Assembly: GCA_964438025.1 (NCBI GenBank)
Contig: CAYTIK010000022.1
Span: 1-16,543, forward strand
Source of the DNA: GCA-002790615 sp964438025
GTDB taxonomy: Bacteria; Patescibacteriota; Minisyncoccia; Moranbacterales; UBA2206
Direction of reading: 5' to 3'
Length of the DNA stretch: 16,543 bases
Shown here: in pieces, positions 1 through 5,741 of the stretch
Position numbering within the stretch: the stretch's first letter is position 1
How the letters are laid out: the number at the start of each line of letters is the position of its first letter
Translations under genes and position numbers: made by a program
The notes under the pieces: generated by a model
Told to the model about the DNA's origin: nothing
What the model saw: only the letters and a program-made list of their open reading frames with translations
The model's database searches: none

Positions 1-491
1 CCATCGTTGGAACAGCCGGATTATTTATTGGAGTAAAATTTAAAAAATACGAATACGCGACCATTAAAATTCCTACGGCTATGGAAATCAGAATCGGCCG
101 GCTGGTAGCCGGACAGCCGATGGCGGAGATGACTCCTTTCATCGCCGAGAAAGATAAGGCGGTGGCGGCTTATTTGGTGGCGATTGCCAAGAAGGAAAGC
201 AATTGGGGAAAATTTTCGCCGCAGAAAAATAATAAAAATTGCTACAATTATTGGGGCTATCGGGGAACTTATAACCAAACCGCTTCCGGCTACAGTTGTT
301 TTGATTCGCCACAGCAGGCGGTGGACGTGGTGGGGAAAAGAATCGGCGATTTGGTGGAGAAAAATGTCGATACGCCCAAAGCTATGGTGCTGGCTTGGAA
401 ATGCGGTTGGGATTGTTCGGGACATGATCCAGGGAGCGTCACCAAGTGGGTTAGTGATGTGAATTATTATTATCAGAAAGTGTATAACTAA
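1..491 (+). CDS. GH73-like glucosaminidase, membrane-anchored, 5' truncated
   Basis: The frame is open from the first complete codon at base 3, so the gene is cut by the window edge; the ATG at 81 is internal, not the start. The first visible residues (IVGTAGLFIGVKF) look like the end of a membrane anchor. The rest matches the layout of glycoside hydrolase family 73 (FlgJ or autolysin type) peptidoglycan hydrolases. There is a helix ending in AKKESNWG, whose Glu is the candidate catalytic acid, then CYNYWGYRG in the place of the family's NLFGIK motif, then FDSPQQAV like the family's F-x-S-x-x-x-A segment. Four cysteines (CYNYWG, SCFDS, WKCGWDC) fit an extracytoplasmic domain with disulfides. 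It is a clear paralog of the gene at 15255-16352. The predicted role is cleavage of the glycan strand in cell-wall remodelling. Family assignment is by motif only; a lysozyme-like transglycosylase is the alternative. Confidence 0.75.
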   Translation, partial: IVGTAGLFIGVKFKKYEYATIKIPTAMEIRIGRLVAGQPMAEMTPFIAEKDKAVAAYLVAIAKKESNWGKFSPQKNNKNCYNYWGYRGTYNQTASGYSCFDSPQQAVDVVGKRIGDLVEKNVDTPKAMVLAWKCGWDCSGHDPGSVTKWVSDVNYYYQKVYN

Positions 492-532
492 CTTTTCTTC
501 ACTAGAAGAGTTGGTTTATCATTAATTAGATT

Positions 533-624
533 TGTCATTGCGATCCGCCAGCTGGCGGAGAAGCAATCTAATAAATATTTAGATTGCCACAGTCGTTCCG
601 AGGCGGAACTCCTTCGCAATGACA
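533..624. repeat. Dispersed inverted-repeat element, TGTCATTGCGA type
   Basis: The ends TGTCATTGCGA (533-543) and TCGCAATGACA (614-624) are perfect inverted repeats of 11 bp. A nested pair, GCAATCT (563-569) and AGATTGC (581-587), lies near the centre. This is the layout of the widespread bacterial TGTCATTGCGAG...CTCGCAATGACA intergenic repeat. It has no coding capacity. Two further elements with the same TGTCAT/ATGACA outer bases but different inner bases lie at 1956-2035 and 3423-3505. Confidence 0.75.
544..559. repeat. 16-bp perfect palindrome TCCGCCAGCTGGCGGA
   Basis: The 16 bases are their own reverse complement, and they sit inside the inverted-repeat element at 533-624. A copy with one changed base (TCTGCCAGCTGGCGGA) lies at 3620-3635 inside a different inverted-repeat region. 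It may be an insertion into the older repeat or a highly iterated genomic palindrome; one window cannot decide. Confidence 0.6.
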
Positions 625-644
625 ATTTTTTTTATCAAGTCTTT

Positions 645-690
645 ACTAAGGACCGTCTTCGATTCGAGGACGGTCCTTAGTTTAAATTAT
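645..690 (+). terminator. Hairpin with 13-bp stem, probable terminator
   Basis: ACTAAGGACCGTC (645-657) pairs perfectly with GACGGTCCTTAGT (669-681) around an 11-base loop. A T-rich but interrupted tract follows. The stem is also preceded by an A/T-rich tract, so it could act in both directions. It separates the GH73-like gene from the strong promoter starting at 693. Confidence 0.55.
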
Positions 691-692
691 TT

Positions 693-720
693 TTGACAAA
701 AATATGAAATTTGCTAATAT
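693..720 (+). promoter_or_regulatory. Strong sigma-70-type promoter
   Basis: A perfect -35 TTGACA (693-698) is followed by a 16-base spacer and a -10 TAATAT (715-720). Transcription should start near 727. No long gene follows within 470 bases, so the product is a short transcript (see 727-1095). Confidence 0.7.
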
Positions 721-885
721 TTAACCAATAAGCTGTCGGCCTGAAAATATAAAGGTCAAAAAAAGAAAGGAGGTCTTTAACAAAAGGGGCAAGGACAGCC
801 GCGGAAATTCTCCAAGCTTTTTTGGCTGATCTATCCTCTGGATTGATGCAGCCGGACCGGTGTAAAAGAAAAGGAGAAGAGACCT

Positions 886-975
886 ATGAATGAGATGATT
901 TTTTCGACAATGATCAATACGGTGAATGTGAGCGCGAAGAGGTCGAAGATGATCGCGGCTCCCAAGGTCGAATAG
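886..975 (+). CDS. Possible 29-residue peptide with strong ribosome site
   Basis: An ATG at 886 follows AAAAGGAG at a spacing of about 9 bases, the best Shine-Dalgarno arrangement in the window. The peptide begins MNEMIFSTMI, has a basic centre (AKRSK) and ends APKVE before a TAG. It has four methionines, no cysteine and no clear membrane segment. It prefers AAG over AAA, unlike the long genes around it, so either it is foreign or the frame is fortuitous inside a structured RNA. The stop codon lies inside a predicted stem (968-998). I cannot assign a function. The promoter and terminator around it make expression of the RNA likely; translation is plausible but unproven. Confidence 0.35.
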   Translation: MNEMIFSTMINTVNVSAKRSKMIAAPKVE

Positions 976-1058
976 CTCGCCACGGATACGCTATTCGGGA
1001 AATGCGATCAAGTAAGTTTGGCGGGAACCGACCTAGTCGGTTCCCGCCACTCTCAAAT

Positions 1059-1095
1059 CCCTTAGTTCAATGAGTCTAAGGGTTTTTTCTTTTTC
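1059..1095 (+). terminator. Intrinsic terminator of the short transcript
   Basis: CCCTTAG (1059-1065) pairs with CTAAGGG (1076-1082) around a 10-base loop, and is followed directly by TTTTTTCTTTTT. This is a standard Rho-independent terminator for the unit that starts near 727. Confidence 0.75.
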
Positions 1096-1129
1096 GGAGT
1101 TGAGCTCCGATTTCGGAGCTCAACTCCGA
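1094..1129. repeat. Perfect 17-bp inverted repeat, cruciform-capable
   Basis: TCGGAGTTGAGCTCCGA (1094-1110) and its exact complement (1113-1129) are separated by only two T residues. Each arm can also fold alone (CGGAG with CTCCG). It overlaps the T-tract of the preceding terminator and lies just ahead of the cyclophilin promoter. No T-run follows on the plus strand, so it is not an obvious terminator; an operator or a palindromic repeat is possible. Confidence 0.6.
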
Positions 1130-1139
1130 TGGATCATTC

Positions 1140-1168
1140 TTGCTATTCTGGCTTTCAGGAATTATGAT
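1140..1168 (+). promoter_or_regulatory. Probable promoter of the cyclophilin gene
   Basis: TTGCTA (1140-1145), a 17-base spacer and TATGAT (1163-1168) give a reasonable sigma-70 match. The predicted start near 1175 leaves a short leader of about 23 bases with no Shine-Dalgarno sequence before the ATG at 1198. Confidence 0.45.
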
Positions 1169-1197
1169 AAGAGAGTAATTATTAAATTTTTAGTCCT

Positions 1198-1929
1198 ATG
1201 AAGTTCAAAATTATGGCGCTAGTGGCCGGCAGTCTGGTTTTGGCCGGCTGCGGCAGTCTTTCCAGCGACGATGCGATTTTAAAAGAAAAAACTGCCGAGT
1301 CGGAAAGAAATAAGAATGCGGGCTATATTTCCAATCTGCTGGACACTAAAGAGCAAGCTAATAAAAATGTGCAAAATTCTATGGACCAAGAAAACAAGAA
1401 AATAAATGAGGCTTTGGATGAAGGCGCCACGGATTATACGAAAAAATATACCGCTGCGGTTTTGGAAACTAACTTGGGAAAAATCAAAGTGAAATTTTAT
1501 AACGCCGATTCTCCTAAAACCGTGAATAATTTTTTGCGGCTAGCCGATCAAAAATTTTATGTCGGAATCAAATTCCATCGCGTGATGAAGGATTTTATGA
1601 TCCAAGGCGGCGATCCCAATTCCAAAGACGACGATTGGAGCAATGACGGCATGGGCGGGCCGGGCTATAAATTCGCGGACGAATTCAACGCGCGTAAATT
1701 AGTGCGCGGTTCTTTAGCGATGGCCAATTCCGGCCCCAATACCAACGGCTCGCAGTTTTTTATCGTGACGGCCGCAGCGACGCCGTGGCTGGATGGTAAG
1801 CACACCAATTTTGGGGAAGTGGCGGAAGGGATGGATATTGTCGATAAGATTGAAAATGTTAAAGTAGGCGCCAATGATCATCCAACGGAAGACGTGGTTA
1901 TTAAAAATATTACCCTGCTGGAAAAATAA
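1198..1929 (+). CDS. Lipoprotein peptidyl-prolyl cis-trans isomerase (cyclophilin type)
   Basis: This 243-residue protein catalyses cis-trans isomerisation of X-Pro bonds, most likely on proteins folding outside the membrane. Residues 1-18 are a lipoprotein signal with a lipobox (LVLAGC, lipidated Cys18), so the protein should be a substrate of the Lgt encoded at 10171-11013. Residues 20-80 are a charged, probably helical spacer. The cyclophilin domain covers about 84-241: FHRVMKDFMIQGGDP (126-140, catalytic Arg128), SLAMANSGPNTNGSQFFI (172-189) and WLDGKHTNFGEV (197-208) are the family's core blocks. All key residues are present. The gene is preceded by its own likely promoter and followed by an inverted repeat, so it is probably monocistronic. 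The start is fixed by the signal peptide; no ribosome site is visible. Family certain; client proteins unknown, though the Cys-rich exoproteins in this window are candidates. Confidence 0.93.
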   Translation: MKFKIMALVAGSLVLAGCGSLSSDDAILKEKTAESERNKNAGYISNLLDTKEQANKNVQNSMDQENKKINEALDEGATDYTKKYTAAVLETNLGKIKVKFYNADSPKTVNNFLRLADQKFYVGIKFHRVMKDFMIQGGDPNSKDDDWSNDGMGGPGYKFADEFNARKLVRGSLAMANSGPNTNGSQFFIVTAAATPWLDGKHTNFGEVAEGMDIVDKIENVKVGANDHPTEDVVIKNITLLEK

Positions 1930-1955
1930 TAAATTTATTTGACTTAATTTTTACG

Positions 1956-2035
1956 TGTCATCCCGGGCTTGACCCGGGATCCAGTAAATTGATTTTAATT
2001 TGGTTTTCTGGATTCCCGCCTGCGCGGTAATGACA
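1956..2035. repeat. Dispersed inverted-repeat element, TGTCATCCCGGG type
   Basis: The element begins TGTCATCCCGGGCTTGACCC and ends CGCGGTAATGACA. ATCCAG (1979-1984) and CTGGAT (2008-2013) form an inner stem, and CCCGGG plus CCCGGG flanking CTTGA form a local hairpin. It has the layout of the widespread TGTCATCCCGG...CGGGAATGACA intergenic repeat. It fills most of the spacer between the cyclophilin and flavoprotein genes and may serve as a transcriptional barrier. Confidence 0.75.
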
Positions 2036-2080
2036 ATAGGGTAGAATTTTTGTTTAAATATTGGTTTATTTGAAGGTTAA

Positions 2081-3382
2081 ATGGAAAAATTAACGGAACA
2101 ATTTGATGTAATTGTCATCGGCGGCGGACCTGCGGGAATGCTGGCGGCGGGACGCGCCGGAGAATTGGGCGCCAAAGTAGCGCTCCTGGAAAAAAATGCT
2201 TCTTTGGGGCGCAAACTTTTGATTACGGGCAAAGGCCGCTGTAATCTGACGCAAGCGGAATTCAATGATCAAGAATTTATAAAAACTTTAGGGAAAGCGG
2301 GCTTGTCCGCTCGCCTCGATTCGGCGAAGCGGGTCAACCGGCGGAGCAAATTTCTTTTTTCCTCTTTGGCCGCTTTCGGTCCGGCCGAAGTGATTGAATT
2401 TTTCCAGGAGAGAGGGCTAAAAACTAAAACCGAAAGAGGCGGGCGAGTTTTTCCGGTTTCCGACCGGGCGCGGGATGTGCTCAAAGTTCTGGAAAAATAT
2501 TTGCAAGAGAATAAAGTGCAGATTTTTTATAATGCAGAAATAAAAGAATTGGAGCAAGAGAAAGAAAAAATCACCAGCGTTAATTTTAGAGGAGGAAAAA
2601 TAACAGCGCAAAATTATATTCTTTGCACAGGTGGTAAAGCTTATCCGGCGACTGGTTCGACTGGCGATGGTTATGAGTGGGCGAAACAATTTGGGCACAC
2701 TATTATTTCTCCTATGCCAGCTTTGGTGCCGCTGAAAATAAAAGAAGTTTGGCCAAAGGAGGCGCAAGGCTTGAGCTTGAAAAATGTGGGCGTGAGTCTG
2801 TGGCAAAAAGGCAAAAAACAAACAGAACGTTTTGGTGAAATGTTGTTTACGCATTTCGGCGTGAGCGGACCGATTATTTTAGATTTAAGCCGGGAAGCGG
2901 GAGAATTATTGAAAAAAGGCCAAGTAGAGCTAAAAATTGATTTAAAACCGGCATTGAATACGGAAAAATTAGATGAACGTTTAAAAAGAGATTGCCAAAT
3001 TTTCAGTAATAAAAATTTCCGCAATTATTTGCCGGAACTCTTGCCGCAGAAATTAATCAATCCGGTTATGGAGTTGGTTAAAATCGCGCCGGACTGGAAA
3101 ATAAATTCTTTGCGTAAGGAAGAAAGAAAAGCTTTGGCGAAAATTTTAAAAAATTTAAAACTCACGGTTACGCAACTTCTAGGCTTTGATCACGCGATTG
3201 TGACGAGTGGCGGAATAAAACTTTCAGAAATTGATTCCAAGACTTTGAGTTCGCGGATCGTGCCGAATTTATTTTTCGCCGGAGAAATTATCGATTTGGA
3301 TGGACCGACCGGCGGCTATAATCTGCAAATTTGCTGGAGTACCGGCTATGCGGCGGGAACTTATGCGGCCAAAATGCTATAA
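2081..3382 (+). CDS. BaiN/HI0933-family FAD-dependent oxidoreductase
   Basis: The 433-residue length is typical of the HI0933 (YhiN/BaiN, TIGR00275-type) flavoproteins. The N-terminal Rossmann segment carries the dinucleotide motif IGGGPAG (13-19), with Glu37 at the end of the second strand for the ribose. The block GRKLLITGKGRCNLTQ (43-58) is diagnostic of this family. The C-terminus closes the FAD site with LFFAGEIIDLDGPTGGYNLQ. In Clostridium, BaiN takes part in bile-acid metabolism, but most members have no proven substrate, so only flavin-dependent redox activity is assigned. The protein is cytosolic, with no signal peptide. The ATG at 2081 lies 5 residues before the first beta strand and has a weak GAAGG at 2072-2076. 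Both flanks hold dispersed repeats, and no operon partner is apparent. Confidence 0.9.
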   Translation: MEKLTEQFDVIVIGGGPAGMLAAGRAGELGAKVALLEKNASLGRKLLITGKGRCNLTQAEFNDQEFIKTLGKAGLSARLDSAKRVNRRSKFLFSSLAAFGPAEVIEFFQERGLKTKTERGGRVFPVSDRARDVLKVLEKYLQENKVQIFYNAEIKELEQEKEKITSVNFRGGKITAQNYILCTGGKAYPATGSTGDGYEWAKQFGHTIISPMPALVPLKIKEVWPKEAQGLSLKNVGVSLWQKGKKQTERFGEMLFTHFGVSGPIILDLSREAGELLKKGQVELKIDLKPALNTEKLDERLKRDCQIFSNKNFRNYLPELLPQKLINPVMELVKIAPDWKINSLRKEERKALAKILKNLKLTVTQLLGFDHAIVTSGGIKLSEIDSKTLSSRIVPNLFFAGEIIDLDGPTGGYNLQICWSTGYAAGTYAAKML

Positions 3383-3422
3383 TATAATAAATAATAGCGA
3401 ACTCATACTGGATTATTCGTTT

Positions 3423-3505
3423 TGTCATTCTGAACGTAGTAAAGAATTCCCTAATTTAAAGCACTAGTCATATTCTTCGGGATTCCTCACAGGCTCAGAT
3501 TGACA
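3423..3505. repeat. Degenerate inverted-repeat element, TGTCATTCTGA type
   Basis: TGTCATTCTGA (3423-3433) and TCAGATTGACA (3495-3505) form inverted ends with one mismatch, and AAGAATTCC and GGATTCC lie inside. It has the layout of the widespread TGTCATTCTGAG...CTCAGAATGACA repeat, but is more eroded than the other two in this window. The spacer 3383-3772 otherwise has no supported gene. Confidence 0.65.
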
Positions 3506-3586
3506 GCATTAAGCAATGTTTATATTTTGTTTTATTTAAGCCGATAATAGAAACAATTGAGTATCAGTTAAACATGTCGGGTTATA

Positions 3587-3739
3587 AAAGAATATAAATT
3601 TTTGATAAATTCCTGTTTGATCTGCCAGCTGGCGGAGAATTTCCCCCAAAAATTTTCCAAGGCTGCCGTCGAATGTGGAGAAATTTTTGGCCAGAAAATC
3701 CAAGGTTCGAGTTTAATTTTGAGAAAATTTATATTCTTT
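3587..3739. repeat. Imperfect 150-bp inverted-repeat region
   Basis: The outer arms AAAGAATATAAATTTT (3587-3602) and AAAATTTATATTCTTT (3724-3739) are perfect 16-bp complements. An inner imperfect pair, CCAAAAATTTTCC around 3646-3658 and GGAGAAATTTTTGG around 3677-3690, nests inside. The near-palindrome TCTGCCAGCTGGCGGA (3620-3635) lies on the left arm only. No start codon gives a frame of any length. It may be a MITE-like element, or a long leader structure ahead of the P-type ATPase gene at 3773. Confidence 0.45.
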
Positions 3740-3772
3740 AGGATTTTTTAATAGTAATGTAACTAAAATCAA

Positions 3773-5635
3773 ATGTGGAAAATAAGTAGAATAAATTTGG
3801 ATAAATTTCTCATCGGAGCTTTGGTTTTGATTTTAATCGGCCACTACACCGGTTTTTTTTCCGTGGACTGGGATCGAGCGCTCCTCATTTTCTTTACCAG
3901 CGTGGCGGCTTTTCCGGTTTTAATCAGCGCTTGGCAGGCGCTGCGTAATAAAAAAATTACCATCGATCTCTTGGCGGCGGTGGCATTGGCTGTTTCCATT
4001 TTAAATGGAGAATGGGCCTCGGCGGCTTTTATCAGCTTGATGCTGGCGTCGGCCAGAATTTTTACCGCTTATGCAGAAAATAAATCCCGCGGAGCGATAA
4101 AGCATCTACTCAAACTCAAACCGTCCAAGGTTAAAGTTAAAAGGGGCGGTAAAATAGAGGAAATTTCTTATGCTAAAATCGCAGTCGGCGATTTGGTGAT
4201 CGTGGAAATGGGCGAGCGCATTCCGGTGGATGGAATTATTCTTAACGGAGAAGCTTTGATTGATCAGTCTTCTTTGACCGGCGAATCGCTGCCAATAGAA
4301 AAAAAGATTGGCCAGCGGGTTTTAAATTCCACTTTAAATATTTCCGGGTCGCTAGTGGTCAAAACGGAAAAAACGGGTAAAGACACGACTTTTGAAAAAA
4401 TCATCAAATTGGTCGAGCAATCGCAAAAAGAAAAAGTCGGCATCCAGACGTTGGCGGACAAGTTTGCCAGTTTTTACGTAGTTTTTGTTATCCTTTCAGC
4501 CGTGATCCTCTTTTCTTTTTCCCGCGATTTAAGCTTGGTTTTGGGCGTTCTTTTGGTAACTTGCGCCGATGATATTGCGGTGGCCGTGCCGATGGCTTTT
4601 TCGGCGGCTCTGGGGATGGCGGCCAAGCGGGGTATTATTGTTAAGGGCGGTTCTTTTTTGGAAGGCTTAACGGAAGTGAAGACGATAATTTTCGACAAGA
4701 CCGGAACGCTTACGAAAGGCAAAATGAAAGTGGAAGAATTTAATTTTTTTCCGGAAAGTGCGACCACCAAAAACGAATTGTTAAAAATGGCGGCTGGATT
4801 GGATTTTTTTTCCAGCCATCCTTCAGCCAGGGCCATTGTTAATTATGTTAAAGAGCAGAAAATAGCTTTTGGTAAGCCGGATAAATTTGAAGAATTTCCT
4901 GGCAAGGGCAGCCGGGCGCTGTATGGCATGCAAGAAATAATTTGCGGGCGCTTATCTTTTTTAGAGGAAAGAGGTGTGGAAATTGCAAAAGACGATAAGC
5001 AAAAAATAATTAACGCGCAAGAAAGCGGTAGCAGTTTGGTGATGCTGGGTTATAATAAAAAACTCTCGGGCTACTTCCGCTTGGTGGATGAAATTCGTCC
5101 GGAAGCCAAAGCCGCGCTCGTAGATTTAAAAGCTTTGGGTGTCAGTAAATTTGTGATGCTGACTGGTGACAATGAAAAGGTTGCCAAAAAAGTTGCTCAA
5201 ACAGTTGGCGTAGAAACTTATCACGCCAATCTGTTGCCTAAGGATAAATTAAATTATGTCAGAAAATATCTCGGCCAAAAAGGCAAGGTGGTGATGGTCG
5301 GCGATGGAGTGAATGACGCGGCTTCGCTAACCTTGGCGGATATTGGCATCGCGATGGGAGCGATCGGTACGGACGCGGCGATTGAAGCGGCGGACATCGC
5401 ACTCATGAAAGATAACTTTGCTAAAATTCCGGAAGCCTTGCGGATCGGGCAATTGGCCAAGAAGGTGGCCAAACAGAATTTCTGGATTTGGGGCGTGGTA
5501 AATGCTGGGGGATTGGCGCTGGTGTTTTTAAAAATTATCGGACCGGAAGGGGCGGCGGCTTTTAATTTTGTGACGGATTTTTTTCCGATTTTTAATTCTT
5601 TGCGGCTTTTTCTGCCTCAAAACAGGAAATTATAA
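3773..5635 (+). CDS. P1B-like P-type cation ATPase with altered transmembrane motif
   Basis: This 620-residue ATP-driven cation pump of the inner membrane has all catalytic blocks. TGES (169-172, actuator), FDKTGT (307-312, phosphorylated Asp308), the P1B-specific HP motif SSHPSARAI (347-355), TGDN (464-467) and GDGVND (510-515) are present. Hydrophobic segments lie near 12-28, 36-54, 64-78, 83-97, 232-248, 254-280, 570-588 and 594-606. It lacks the N-terminal CxxC metal-binding domain of most heavy-metal ATPases. The transmembrane CPC/CPx motif before the P-domain is replaced by TCADDIAVAVP (263-273), with Cys264 kept and two aspartates following. The architecture and the sequence after the motif (AALGMAAKRGIIVKGG) remain P1B-like, but the substrate (Cu, Zn/Cd, Co or another ion) cannot be read from known rules. 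No ribosome site is visible before the ATG. A terminator follows at 5665, so it is a single-gene unit. Confidence 0.88.
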   Translation: MWKISRINLDKFLIGALVLILIGHYTGFFSVDWDRALLIFFTSVAAFPVLISAWQALRNKKITIDLLAAVALAVSILNGEWASAAFISLMLASARIFTAYAENKSRGAIKHLLKLKPSKVKVKRGGKIEEISYAKIAVGDLVIVEMGERIPVDGIILNGEALIDQSSLTGESLPIEKKIGQRVLNSTLNISGSLVVKTEKTGKDTTFEKIIKLVEQSQKEKVGIQTLADKFASFYVVFVILSAVILFSFSRDLSLVLGVLLVTCADDIAVAVPMAFSAALGMAAKRGIIVKGGSFLEGLTEVKTIIFDKTGTLTKGKMKVEEFNFFPESATTKNELLKMAAGLDFFSSHPSARAIVNYVKEQKIAFGKPDKFEEFPGKGSRALYGMQEIICGRLSFLEERGVEIAKDDKQKIINAQESGSSLVMLGYNKKLSGYFRLVDEIRPEAKAALVDLKALGVSKFVMLTGDNEKVAKKVAQTVGVETYHANLLPKDKLNYVRKYLGQKGKVVMVGDGVNDAASLTLADIGIAMGAIGTDAAIEAADIALMKDNFAKIPEALRIGQLAKKVAKQNFWIWGVVNAGGLALVFLKIIGPEGAAAFNFVTDFFPIFNSLRLFLPQNRKL

Positions 5636-5664
5636 ACAATCGGTTTTTAAAAAAAACAAGCCAG

Positions 5665-5693
5665 AAACCTCGCCGACCAGCGAGGTTTTTTTT
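5665..5693 (+). terminator. Intrinsic terminator after the P-type ATPase
   Basis: AAACCTCGC (5665-5673) pairs perfectly with GCGAGGTTT (5680-5688) around a six-base loop, and the stem runs into eight T residues (5686-5693). It separates the ATPase gene from the ABC exporter operon. Confidence 0.85.
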
Positions 5694-5701
5694 AAATTTT
5701 G

Positions 5702-5710
5702 TGGTATAAT
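5702..5710 (+). promoter_or_regulatory. Extended -10 promoter of the ABC exporter operon
   Basis: TGGTATAAT combines a perfect -10 (TATAAT, 5705-5710) with the upstream TG of an extended -10; no convincing -35 lies 16-18 bases upstream. The start should fall near 5717, leaving a leader of about 25 bases without a Shine-Dalgarno sequence. The same nine bases occur ahead of lgt at 10154-10162. Confidence 0.65.
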
Positions 5711-5741
5711 TCAGCTAATAAGCAAAAGAACAAAAGCCTAA

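Larger units (their letters stand above)
727..1095 (+). ncRNA. Candidate stand-alone structured RNA or leader-peptide transcript
   Basis: This unit is bounded by a consensus promoter and an intrinsic terminator, so it should be a roughly 370-base transcript of its own. It has several possible stems. AGGTCT (771-776) can pair with AGACCT (880-885). TGATCGC (950-956) can pair with GCGATCA (1004-1010), enclosing GAATAGC (970-976) with GCTATTC (990-996). A perfect 13-bp hairpin lies at 1020-1048 (GGCGGGAACCGAC with its complement, 3-base loop). AAAGGAGGT at 766-774 matches the full anti-Shine-Dalgarno but no start codon follows it. A 29-codon frame with a good ribosome site lies at 886-975. I do not recognise the RNA: the signature sequences of tmRNA, RNase P RNA, SRP RNA or a known riboswitch are not evident. 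It may be a non-coding RNA or the mRNA of a micropeptide. Confidence 0.45.

Noticed and set aside
26..29. Start of the first gene at the ATG at base 81
   Set aside because: The frame is open to the window edge and codes for a hydrophobic anchor upstream of base 81, so the gene is truncated.
727..1095. Identification of the short transcript as tmRNA, SRP RNA or RNase P RNA
   Set aside because: The tRNA-Ala-like ends and tag peptide of tmRNA, the conserved SRP loop bases and the RNase P core sequence are all absent.
3703..3713. GGTTCGAGTTT resembling a tRNA T-arm
   Set aside because: No acceptor stem, D-arm or anticodon arm can be built upstream within tRNA length; the match is a short chance hit.
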